Positions 51,259 to 59,134 of a stretch of DNA of 64,000 nucleotides are shown here, piece by piece. The translations under genes and the position numbers were made by a program. This DNA comes from Candidatus Bathyarchaeota archaeon A05DMB-4 (lineage in GTDB: Archaea; Thermoproteota; Bathyarchaeia; Bathyarchaeales; SOJC01), in the NCBI GenBank assembly GCA_019685575.1, contig JABFQO010000002.1, forward strand, positions 62,001 to 126,000, written 5' to 3'. The notes under the pieces were generated by a model, which was not told the origin of the DNA, searched no databases, and saw only the letters and a program-made list of their open reading frames with translations. How positions within the stretch are numbered: the stretch's first letter is position 1; the number at the start of each line of letters is the position of its first letter.

Positions 51259-52245
51259 ATGTCTGATACGGCTAAAATGCAGAGGTCAGAACTCTATAAA
51301 GACCGCTTAGTCCAGGTGTTTCTCAGCAAGTTCTTAAGCGGAGAAATCACCAAACTCGAGCCAGTCTACGACCTCGAGCATGGATACCGCTATCCTCTGG
51401 TTGAAAAAATTTTAGGCGACCCGGCCAAGGTGGAAGAGTTTCTGAAACGGTTAGCCGACACGGGTGTTCTAAACAAGGAACTCTACGACAAGACTCTCTA
51501 TTGCCCAAAGTGCGGTTCCGCAAAAGTTTCCATCCACTACAATTGTCCCTACTGCAAATCGTTTAACGTTGAAAAAAGCGCCTTAATAGAACACGTAACG
51601 TGCGGGTACATCGACACCGAACAACGTTTCCGCGAAGGAAAAAAACTCGTCTGCCCCAGATGCCACAAAGAATTAACGAACGTAGGCGTCGACTACGAAA
51701 AAGCAGGAGTTTGGTGCACCTGCAGCGATTGCGGCAAAAGCTTCGACATCGCCGTGCCCTCGCATTTCTGCCGTGACTGCCACTTCACGTTCACTTTTGA
51801 AGACGCCGTGTTCAAGGACTTTTACGTCTACACGCTTAGCCCAGAAGCAGAAAAAGAAGCCTCACTAGGCTGGACAATGATAGCACCAATACGCCAATTC
51901 TTAGAAACAAAGGGGTTCAAAGTAGAAACACCGGGCTTTTTGAAGGGAAAATCAGGCGCAAGCCACATCTTTGACATCACGGCCTTCAAGAAGAGCACGG
52001 AGAAAGACTTGATGGTGATAGACGTCGCCACGGCGGCTGAGGAAGTCACCGAACAACCCGTCATCGCACTGTTCGCGAAGATTTACGACGTAGCCCCAGA
52101 AAACGCATACTTGATAGCCATCCCAAAAATAAACGAAAACGGCAAGAAAATGGCGGGTCTGTACAACATAAAACTCGTCGAAGCCAAGAACCAGAACGAA
52201 GCGCTGGATGGCTTAACAAGTTTTTTCAGTAAAATAGCAAAATAG
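51259..52245 (+). CDS. TackOD1-type multi-zinc protein with restriction-endonuclease-like tail
   Basis: A 328-residue protein. Residues 10-75 look like a winged helix. Twelve cysteines follow in pairs (82/85, 96/99, 115, 132/135, 153/155/158, 171/174), including YCPKCGS and NCPYCKSFN with LIEHVTCGYIDTEQRF, the pattern I associate with the thaumarchaeal-output (TackOD1) domain. Residues 215-325 read as a restriction-endonuclease-like fold: HIFDITAF (Asp239) and LMVIDVATA (Asp255), but the expected Lys of the PD-(D/E)xK core is missing, so it is probably catalytically dead. It may be a DNA- or RNA-binding regulator. A role downstream of signalling is inferred from the domain's name and family only. 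Confidence 0.6.
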   Translation: MSDTAKMQRSELYKDRLVQVFLSKFLSGEITKLEPVYDLEHGYRYPLVEKILGDPAKVEEFLKRLADTGVLNKELYDKTLYCPKCGSAKVSIHYNCPYCKSFNVEKSALIEHVTCGYIDTEQRFREGKKLVCPRCHKELTNVGVDYEKAGVWCTCSDCGKSFDIAVPSHFCRDCHFTFTFEDAVFKDFYVYTLSPEAEKEASLGWTMIAPIRQFLETKGFKVETPGFLKGKSGASHIFDITAFKKSTEKDLMVIDVATAAEEVTEQPVIALFAKIYDVAPENAYLIAIPKINENGKKMAGLYNIKLVEAKNQNEALDGLTSFFSKIAK

Positions 52246-52252
52246 CCTATTC

Positions 52253-53128
52253 TTAAGAGTAAACAAAGATGTTCCCCCGTTCAGTAACTGCTTTTAACAT
52301 GTACTGTCCATCGGGAAGACGGATGGTTACGCTGGTGAAAGAAGCGTTCGTTCCAGAGTTAATGTAAAAGCTTACTGCGTAACGGGCGTGGACCGTTGAG
52401 TTTATGACCCACATGGACACGACGTGCGACGTCACGGCGCCGCTGTTTTTGAAGGAAAAATTCGTCACTTTAACTCTTACGCCCAGAAAATCGATTCTAA
52501 CAGTTGTTTGTGCGCTGTCCGCTATTGTGTCATGAAACTGGACAAACATCTTTCCATCGCTGCTTCGCACATAGTCTTGCCATCCGTCGCCAATGCTCAC
52601 TCGGTAGTAGTCCCATCCGGTCGTGGTTGTCGGCGTAAAGCTGGTTACGTTGAATTCATTGTTGCTGTAGGAGTTGGCGGTCCAATTGTAGGCTTTTAGG
52701 ACCCATGCTTCACCTAAATCTGAGGCTCGGAATTTCAGTACGATTTCAACGCCTTGAATGTGGGCAAACTGGAAAGTCGTCAAGTCAATGATAAAAGTTC
52801 CATTGATGTCCAACCTGCGCGGGTTGCCTTCTCGGAACGTTTCGAAGCTCCCGTCGTCGGTTCTAGTGTCCAAGTATGAGCCTGCTGTGCGACTTCCAAG
52901 GTTTATTTGGTACTCGCTTTGAACGAAAAACCATTCTGAATGCGAGGTCACCGTGAAGCTGAGGCTTTCTTGCTTTCTTTCCAAGTCGTATTGGTTCATG
53001 GTATAGCTCCACAAGACGATGTTTGCAACGATGACTACGACTATTACGAGGCTTAGAACCACGGTTATCACGGTGCTGACGCCGTGTTTGTTTTTCTTGA
53101 ATCTACGGAGCCAAGTAATAGTCTGCAA
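52253..53128 (-). CDS. Type IV pilin-like exported protein (large)
   Basis: A 291-residue protein. It has an N-terminal class III signal: a basic stretch ending KKNKHG, then a hydrophobic helix VSTVITVVLSLVIVVVIV, as cleaved by an archaeal prepilin peptidase. The rest is a beta-rich external domain (DLTTFQFAHIQGVEIVLKFR, IRLPDGQYMLKAV). It is the last gene of the five-gene pilus operon and overlaps the preceding pilin by 26 nt. It may be a tip or minor pilin. No prepilin peptidase is encoded in this window. Confidence 0.72.
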   Translation of the reverse strand: MQTITWLRRFKKNKHGVSTVITVVLSLVIVVVIVANIVLWSYTMNQYDLERKQESLSFTVTSHSEWFFVQSEYQINLGSRTAGSYLDTRTDDGSFETFREGNPRRLDINGTFIIDLTTFQFAHIQGVEIVLKFRASDLGEAWVLKAYNWTANSYSNNEFNVTSFTPTTTTGWDYYRVSIGDGWQDYVRSSDGKMFVQFHDTIADSAQTTVRIDFLGVRVKVTNFSFKNSGAVTSHVVSMWVINSTVHARYAVSFYINSGTNASFTSVTIRLPDGQYMLKAVTERGNIFVYS

Positions 53129-53501
53129 CTTGTGTACCCCTGCCAGTTGAAACTATAATGTGGTATAAACTGCTTGAAACCCAGCCGTAAGTGATGTTTA
53201 GCCATCTATGCTGCCCGATTTCTAGCGTGAACGGAGCGATTGACTGTATGCTTGAATTTATGTAAACATTAGACACAGAAATCGCCACTTTACCCACGTT
53301 ACTGATGTAGATGCCTATGCCGCCGGGTTTAAACCACACATCCTCAACAACTAACCGTTCCCCCATTCTTTGATGAAGATTATCCGAAATCACGTAAGCC
53401 GCCGTAGCCGCGAGAGACATAGCCGCAACTGCGACGATTGTAAGCAGAAGACTACTCAAAACTGGCGTAATCGCACGCTTATTCTTGACAAAACCTTTCA
53501 A
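53103..53501 (-). CDS. Type IV pilin-like protein (small)
   Basis: A 132-residue pilin-like protein. The signal KNKRAITPVLSSLLLTIVAV is a textbook archaeal prepilin N-terminus: charged residues, then a helix without interruption. The remaining 95 residues form a beta domain (VWFKPGGIGIYISNVGKVAI). It is a candidate for the major pilin. The gene is 17 nt after the second TadC-like gene, and its end overlaps the larger pilin gene. Confidence 0.78.
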   Translation of the reverse strand: MKGFVKNKRAITPVLSSLLLTIVAVAAMSLAATAAYVISDNLHQRMGERLVVEDVWFKPGGIGIYISNVGKVAISVSNVYINSSIQSIAPFTLEIGQHRWLNITYGWVSSSLYHIIVSTGRGTQVADYYLAP

Positions 53502-53518
53502 TTTTCTCAGCCAGCCTC

Positions 53519-54334
53519 CTACAGAAACAGCTTCAGAGCGAAAAAGCCAATCAGCAGAAGAATCAAACTGTGTTTCAAGCCGCCGTAAAGCGTGCCCTCG
53601 CCCATCTTTCCAGCAACGAGTCCACTGAAAAACGCTTGAATGGCGCTCATGTGGAAGAACAGTCTCTTTGCGGCATCCGGGCTCAAGAGAACATTCCCGA
53701 GCAAAGCGTCTTCGCTGATTTGGGTGAAGAACGACCTAAAAAGCAGAATAATCGTGAAGAGGAAAACGAAGAATGCCACGTAGATGATGGCTAAATAAGG
53801 ACGAGTGCGGGCTTTGCGTTCTTTTTCCAACAGCAAAGTCGACTGCACAAATTTACCTATGGGTTCAAAAACCTTCTCCACGCGGCCTCCTGCATGGCTG
53901 GCTTCGATTACGAGCGGAACCATTCGTTTCACCAGCACAGTGTCTACGCGTTTTGCGAAGGATTCCAGTGCTTCTTCAAACGACGCTCCCCAAGCCATTT
54001 GTGAAACCATCTTCTTCAACTCCTTAGTCAACGGGCCGTAATCCCTCTTCGACGCTTCCTCCAAAGCCTGAGGCAACGTCATACCCGTCTGCTGTGCTTG
54101 CACAATCGTGCGGAAAAGGTCGGGTAAATGCTCGTCAACAGATTTTCGCCAACGATAATCGATAAAATTAATCACGGTTGGTGGAAAAATTATAACCACA
54201 ATGGAGATGACCACGTATTCATCAAACGTCGAGGTACCGAAAAACCAAACCGCCGCAACGGCAAGTATGACGACGCCTAAAGCGACCGAGACGATCCACG
54301 CGGCTTTTTTCTCAAAACTTCCAATTTTAGGCAT
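53519..54334 (-). CDS. TadC/PilC-type pilus membrane platform protein
   Basis: A 271-residue T2SSF-type protein. The cytoplasmic part has LPDLFRTIVQAQQTGMTLPQ (about 68-87) and a coiled region, with membrane helices at both ends (VALGVVILAVAAVWFFG near the start, then YLAIIYVAFFVFLFTIILLF and ILLLIGFFALKLFL). It anchors the assembly ATPase to the membrane. It follows the other TadC-like gene by 2 nt, and such tandem pairs are normal in archaeal pilus loci. Confidence 0.82.
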   Translation of the reverse strand: MPKIGSFEKKAAWIVSVALGVVILAVAAVWFFGTSTFDEYVVISIVVIIFPPTVINFIDYRWRKSVDEHLPDLFRTIVQAQQTGMTLPQALEEASKRDYGPLTKELKKMVSQMAWGASFEEALESFAKRVDTVLVKRMVPLVIEASHAGGRVEKVFEPIGKFVQSTLLLEKERKARTRPYLAIIYVAFFVFLFTIILLFRSFFTQISEDALLGNVLLSPDAAKRLFFHMSAIQAFFSGLVAGKMGEGTLYGGLKHSLILLLIGFFALKLFL

Positions 54335-54336
54335 GG

Positions 54337-55338
54337 TTAATACCTCGGCGAAATCATGTCCAAGATTATGAGGAAGACGATTGATCCGATCGGCAAACCG
54401 ATGTAAGTTAGGAGGTTAAGCAAAAGATTCGGGTTAAGCAGTCCCGATCCGCCGCCTAGCATACCCATGACGGCTAACATGACGACCAGTATTAGCGGAC
54501 CCGCCACTAGTAAAGTTACGTAAAATTCGGCTAGAATCGACAGCGTGTCAGAGAATTTTTTCAGGGCGATGTGTTTTAGTTTCATGTACTGCTTGGAACG
54601 ACTCGTCAAATAAGCCGCCAAATCTCCGCCTGAATGAATAGTCCCGATGAAGCCTTCTAACATTTCCTTAAACTTCTCCGAAGGCGTCCGCTTAGAGGCG
54701 TTTTCTAAAGCGGATATTATGTCAAAACCGAAGAGTTCCACATCGCGAACTATGCTTCGAGCCTTAAGCAACACAGATTTGGAAACATTCGCATCCGCTA
54801 AAGAACGAAAAATACGGTCAGGCGGCACGCCCGCACCTGCAAGAATCGCCATGTAACTTGTCGTGAACGGAAGATTATCCTCCAAATCCCTTTTCGCACT
54901 ATCCAAACGGTAAACCGGATAAAAATAAAACCCGATAATAGTAAACGCACCTCCGAACATGGCTCCGCCTAACCCGAAAAACAAAGCCGGAGTCATTGGA
55001 AGATGGGCTGTAAGCATCAGAACAAGGGGCACAAAGACAAGGATAGAAAAAGAAACCAACAAACTAGCAAGAATCGCCAAGCTCACATACGCCCTAAAAC
55101 TAACCTTTAACTCTGCCCGTTCCAAATTGGAGTCTAAATCCTTGAACAACGGCAGAATCGGCGCAGTTTTCTCGCCCACGAGTTGATAGGCAAGTGCTTG
55201 TGGCTTTATCGCGCCCGTGCCCATGTTCTCAAGCCACCTGTGAACACGTCGAGTTATTGGCGAAAAAGGTGGACGTAAGGCACGAGACACTCGGGTAAGT
55301 AACCGTCTAAATCTCGTTCCCAACCCATTCATTCTCAT
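54337..55338 (-). CDS. TadC/PilC-type pilus membrane platform protein
   Basis: A 333-residue T2SSF-type protein, with membrane helices at about 85-110 (LAILASLLVSFSILVFVPLV), near 120-145, and two at the C-terminus (LILVVMLAVMGMLGGGSG and IGLPIGSIVFLIILDMI). The cytoplasmic helical domain between them starts DLEDNLPFTTSYMAILAGAG. Its start codon overlaps the ATPase stop (ATGA, 55335-55338). It works with the next gene as a heteromeric platform. Confidence 0.82.
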   Translation of the reverse strand: MRMNGLGTRFRRLLTRVSRALRPPFSPITRRVHRWLENMGTGAIKPQALAYQLVGEKTAPILPLFKDLDSNLERAELKVSFRAYVSLAILASLLVSFSILVFVPLVLMLTAHLPMTPALFFGLGGAMFGGAFTIIGFYFYPVYRLDSAKRDLEDNLPFTTSYMAILAGAGVPPDRIFRSLADANVSKSVLLKARSIVRDVELFGFDIISALENASKRTPSEKFKEMLEGFIGTIHSGGDLAAYLTSRSKQYMKLKHIALKKFSDTLSILAEFYVTLLVAGPLILVVMLAVMGMLGGGSGLLNPNLLLNLLTYIGLPIGSIVFLIILDMISPRY

Positions 55339-56855
55339 GCTTTTCCCACCCTTGCCTTTCGGTAAATCCGTGTTGGGTCTGCGTAGTATTCGCGGATTAC
55401 GTTGGCCACATCCGTGTAACGTCTAATGTTGTTCTTCACCATCCATTCCAGCACCGTTTTTCTTCGCATAAGCTCTCTGCGAACTTCGGCTTCTTCAAGT
55501 CCAAATTTTTTCATGGTTCTCTCCAAAATCTCGCTACGGTCGGAATACTGGAAAGTATCGTTTCTCGCGTTCCATCGGAAGACCTCGTTTATCTTGAATT
55601 CTTTTGTTTCTTGGTTGAACCCAGCCATTTCCGCTATTGAGAATACTCTTCTTGCGGGTCTGCCGTCGATCTCGGTTCTAATCTGCACCATGATAACGTC
55701 AATCATAGTTAGCAAGGAACGCGGAATGTTCATCGGTTCCGACTCTAACCTGTGAATGACAGAATCGACCGATTCAGCGTGTATCGTACACATACCCAAA
55801 TGACCAGTCGCCATGGCTTGAAAAAGCGTATACGCCTCTTCCCCTCGCACCTCGCCGACGATGATGTAGTCGGGTCTTTGGCGAACAGCGGCTTTGAGCA
55901 AATCAAAAAGGGTAATCGCCCCCGCGCTCTTGTCTTCAAAACCATAACCGACCCGTATGACTGAAGGTATCCAGTTTTCGTGGGGTAAATTAAGCTCAGC
56001 CGTATCCTCGACGCTGACAACTTTCAATTCTGGCTTGATGAACATGGATAAACAGTTAAGCGTACTAGTCTTGCCCGCTGCCACACCGCCAGCCACAAGA
56101 ACCGAGGCACGGTTCTCAATAATGTACCAAAAATACGCCGCAATATCCGAGGACAACGTGTTAAAGGCTATCAAGTCAGAAATCGTAAGAGGATCAACAC
56201 GAAAACGCCTGATCGTAAACGTGGAACCTCGCCGAGTAATTTCATTACCGTACGTCAGTTGAATGCGGCTTCCGTCGGGTAAAGAAGCATCCAGCAAGGG
56301 CGATGCAATGGAAACGTTTTTTCCAGCAAGGTAGGCAAGTCGGACTATGAAGGAGTTTAGTTCATTTTCTTCTTTGAAGACCAGATTAGTAGGCATCGAC
56401 TCGTATTCGCGGTGCCACACGTACAATGGAATGTTGACGCCGTCCGCAGAGATGTCTTCGATCAAGTGATCTTTCATAAGCGGGTCTATCTTACCGTAGC
56501 CAAGGAAATCGCGAATAACATAGTAAAGAAGTTTGTCAACCGCTTCCTCAGCAATTTTAAGTCGGTAATCTTTAATGATTTCTTTAACCTTTGCCTCAAG
56601 AAACCTCTCGGCTTTTTCTCGAGTCTCCAAATCCTTCGGAGTGATTGAGATTTCCTCCATCAATAAAGACTTGATTTGCTTCAGTTGCGCCTCTTCTTCA
56701 GGCAAAAGAGTAGGCTCAACCACTTCATACCGAGTTTTCTGCGTAGCCGGATCTCTAATAACCGCGGCATACACAAAAGGCTCCTTAATGGGATACACTT
56801 GACGAAAGACCGAAGGCGTCCTTTTCTTACGCGCCTCCTGCTCAACCGCAGCCAA
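55335..56855 (-). CDS. Type II/IV secretion (pilus-assembly) ATPase
   Basis: A 506-residue VirB11/GspE-like ATPase. An N-terminal three-helix domain precedes the core. Walker A is GGVAAGKTS (256-264) and Walker B DYIIVGEVRGEE (329-340), followed by the His box TGHLGMCTIHAESVDSVIHR. It powers pilus growth or protein secretion from the cytoplasmic face. The TTG start is accepted because GAGGT stands 1 nt before it and no other start is near. It leads the operon, with an inverted repeat upstream. Confidence 0.9.
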   Translation of the reverse strand: MAAVEQEARKKRTPSVFRQVYPIKEPFVYAAVIRDPATQKTRYEVVEPTLLPEEEAQLKQIKSLLMEEISITPKDLETREKAERFLEAKVKEIIKDYRLKIAEEAVDKLLYYVIRDFLGYGKIDPLMKDHLIEDISADGVNIPLYVWHREYESMPTNLVFKEENELNSFIVRLAYLAGKNVSIASPLLDASLPDGSRIQLTYGNEITRRGSTFTIRRFRVDPLTISDLIAFNTLSSDIAAYFWYIIENRASVLVAGGVAAGKTSTLNCLSMFIKPELKVVSVEDTAELNLPHENWIPSVIRVGYGFEDKSAGAITLFDLLKAAVRQRPDYIIVGEVRGEEAYTLFQAMATGHLGMCTIHAESVDSVIHRLESEPMNIPRSLLTMIDVIMVQIRTEIDGRPARRVFSIAEMAGFNQETKEFKINEVFRWNARNDTFQYSDRSEILERTMKKFGLEEAEVRRELMRRKTVLEWMVKNNIRRYTDVANVIREYYADPTRIYRKARVGKA

Positions 56856-56908
56856 ACCTCATCAAACTCCGTAAATCACGAACACATGCCGCAAACATAT
56901 TCAGAGAG

Positions 56909-56932
56909 TATTCTCAACAGATATAGAGAATA
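56909..56932. promoter_or_regulatory. Inverted repeat upstream of the pilus operon
   Basis: TATTCTC (56909-56915) and GAGAATA (56926-56932), a perfect 7+10+7 repeat 54-77 nt before the ATPase start. On the minus strand the spacer holds the TATA-like CTATATCT. It could be an operator. Being downstream of aIF5B (stop at 56988), it could also act in transcript ending. Confidence 0.4.
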
Positions 56933-56987
56933 TGCAGACTTAATAAATCCTATGTATCAAAAATACACGAACAGCCATATAAGAATT

Positions 56988-58766
56988 TCAAGCGGCCCAG
57001 AATGGAACCTTTTTCCGCATGAGTTTAAGGTATTCTTCGAAGACTTCTTGTTCGTCGACGGTGAGTTTTTCTTTGAATTTTGTCTGGAGTATTTTGGCGT
57101 GATTTTCTGGGATTTTAACGTAAAGTATGTCCTTTTCGTCGATGTGTCGTCCGACGATTGGTTTTTCGAGGGAAATCGCCACTTGCATGCTGATTCTTGC
57201 TTCGTGTATGGTTTGTCCTTTGTCTTGAATCTGAGAAATCTCACCCACGTCCGCACCGTCTTTCTTCACGAGCGTATATTTCGGTTGTATACGGCCGCCC
57301 AACACTTCCACGCCGACGATAGCGGGTCTTGCTTTTCGGAAAACATAGCCAGGGAGTATTACGATTTTTCCAGGTTTGATCAATTGTTCGTATTCCTTCT
57401 GCAACTGTGTTTCTTGTTGGTTTTTCAGCCAAGTTGTGTAGTCGTCAACAAGGTGATAGATAACGTTACTTTTGAATATCGGAAGCTCGTGGTCTTTTGC
57501 TTCAGCCTCGGCGTCTGGAAGCACTTTCACGTTGAAGGCGAGTATGGCGCCGTAAAGAGGCTCGTGCTCCTTAACAACCAACGCTTCGGTCACGTCACGC
57601 TTGGACACATCGCCCACGTCTGCCAGGCGAATTGGAACATTCACTCGTTTCAAGCTTTCCGCAATCGCTTCTAAAGAGCCCAAAGCATCAGTTTTTAGCA
57701 CTACGCCTTCGATGTCCGTGGCGATTTTTACTCTTTGGACTTCTTCAGAAACCATGCGGACGTACTCGTCTGTGCGGCTTTCATCTGGAATAACGTATAA
57801 CGGCGCGCCGGCTAACGCGTTGTCCAAGTCCGGTGCAACGATTTTTACTCCAACCGCGGCGGCTACCGAATCGACCGAGGTGAATTTGTCTCTGGGGTCG
57901 CGGATTTCGTCTAACGGTTTCGGAAGAAGTATAGCGCGGGTTCTCGTAACTATGGGTTTTTCTTTGCCGCCGATTACGATGGCGTCGCCTTTTTGGAGCA
58001 CACCGTCATAGATTACGGCGTTTACTGTAATGCCCAAGCCGGGTTCTTCTTTAACCTCCAAAACCGTGCCTTTCGCGGGTCCTTTTGTGACTTGGAGTTC
58101 GCTGGTTAAGTATTGTTGTGTTAAGCCAACGAGAACCGCGAGCAGTTCGGGGATGCCTTCGCCTGTTTTGGCGCTTACGGGCACTAAGGCTACGGTTCGG
58201 GTGAAGTCGGTGATTTTGTCGAATCGGTCGACTCTGAAATTTTGTCGGGAGAATTCTCCCATAATCGTGTAAAGCCGGTTATCCAGATCCTCTTTCACGT
58301 ATGGATCTTGGCTTTCATAAGATGCAAGGAATGATTTTTCTGGGTTTGATTTCCAGCCGGCTATGCGGTCAACCTTGTTCACGGCTACTAGGAACGGTGT
58401 TTTCCTCGCTTTGAGGATGTCTATGCACTCGTATGTTTGGGCTTCGAACCCTTTCAGCACGTCGATGACGAGTATGGCGATGTCTGCAGCGCCGCCTCCG
58501 CGTTTTCTCAGATTGGCGAAGGCTTCATGCCCGGGCGTATCGATGATGAGCAAGCCTGGGATTTGGATTTTTCCTTTCAACTTCTCTAAAAGTGGGCCGC
58601 AGATTTTCATCAGTGTCTCTAGTGGGAAGAAACTTGCACCTATGTGCTGGGTCATGCCTCCAACTTCACGTTCTTGGACGCTGCTCTTCCGTATGTTATC
58701 TAACAGCAACGTTTTCCCAGTGTCGACATGTCCAAGAACGCAGACGATTGGTTGCCGAACAGGCAT
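56988..58766 (-). CDS. infB: Translation initiation factor aIF5B (IF-2-like GTPase)
   Basis: A 592-residue aIF5B. It has G1 GHVDTGKT (12-19), a switch I block GGMTQHIGASFF, G3 DTPGHEAF and G4 NKVD, then domain II and the C-terminal RPAIVGVEVLGGRIQPKYTL barrel and helix that bind tRNA. It promotes subunit joining. The length matches archaeal homologues, without a long N-terminal extension. It is a single gene with no partner before it except the tRNA-Cys on the other strand. Confidence 0.95.
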   Translation of the reverse strand: MPVRQPIVCVLGHVDTGKTLLLDNIRKSSVQEREVGGMTQHIGASFFPLETLMKICGPLLEKLKGKIQIPGLLIIDTPGHEAFANLRKRGGGAADIAILVIDVLKGFEAQTYECIDILKARKTPFLVAVNKVDRIAGWKSNPEKSFLASYESQDPYVKEDLDNRLYTIMGEFSRQNFRVDRFDKITDFTRTVALVPVSAKTGEGIPELLAVLVGLTQQYLTSELQVTKGPAKGTVLEVKEEPGLGITVNAVIYDGVLQKGDAIVIGGKEKPIVTRTRAILLPKPLDEIRDPRDKFTSVDSVAAAVGVKIVAPDLDNALAGAPLYVIPDESRTDEYVRMVSEEVQRVKIATDIEGVVLKTDALGSLEAIAESLKRVNVPIRLADVGDVSKRDVTEALVVKEHEPLYGAILAFNVKVLPDAEAEAKDHELPIFKSNVIYHLVDDYTTWLKNQQETQLQKEYEQLIKPGKIVILPGYVFRKARPAIVGVEVLGGRIQPKYTLVKKDGADVGEISQIQDKGQTIHEARISMQVAISLEKPIVGRHIDEKDILYVKIPENHAKILQTKFKEKLTVDEQEVFEEYLKLMRKKVPFWAA

Positions 58767-58900
58767 GTTAAACCCATCCCTCTTCTATAGTAAATGCGAC
58801 AGCAGTTTCGTTTCAACATTTAAAAGTCTGCGTAATAAAGGTTCTCTCTGCAAGATTAAAATTTATTACCCTCGTTAACCCTTGAAAGCGTTAGAGACGT

Positions 58901-58973
58901 GCCGGGGTGGCCGAACGGTTCAGGCGGCAGCCTGCAGAGCTGCTCTATGTGGGTTCAACTCCCATCCCCGGCT
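58901..58973 (+). tRNA. tRNA-Cys (GCA)
   Basis: A complete 73-nt cloverleaf. The acceptor is GCCGGGG with CCCCGGC. The D arm is GCC/GGC. The anticodon stem GCAGC/GCTGC encloses the loop CTGCAGA with anticodon GCA at 58933-58935. The T arm is GTGGG-TTCAACT-CCCAT with one G-U pair. The discriminator is U73, the identity base for cysteine. No intron is present and CCA is not encoded. A TATA-like AAATTTATTA lies about 35 nt upstream. The only tRNA I can find in the window. Confidence 0.97.
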
Positions 58974-59016
58974 TCAGTTTTTGATTGGCCTAGCCTTAGC
59001 TAAACGCATTTTCGGC

Positions 59017-59060
59017 ATATTTGAAGCCTAATTAAGACTCGTATAAAAGAGGGCTTAACC
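59017..59060 (+). repeat. Diverged copy D of the dispersed repeat
   Basis: About two-thirds identical by eye to the core of copy A over roughly 45 positions, with shared blocks TATTTG, AGCCTAAT and AAGAGGG. Most differences are transitions. It lies between tRNA-Cys and EF-2, in the same orientation as copy A. Confidence 0.5.
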
Positions 59061-59103
59061 GCTTTAAGCAGAAGCACGCGACCAGAAATCGATATTCAAC
59101 AAA

Positions 59104-59114
59104 AACTTTTTTAT
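59104..59114 (+). promoter_or_regulatory. TATA-type promoter of EF-2
   Basis: AACTTTTTTAT, with its centre about 25 nt before GTG 59135. A transcript starting at 59135 would be leaderless if GTG is the real start codon. Confidence 0.4.
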
Positions 59115-59134
59115 GCAACGCTTGTCATCACCAT

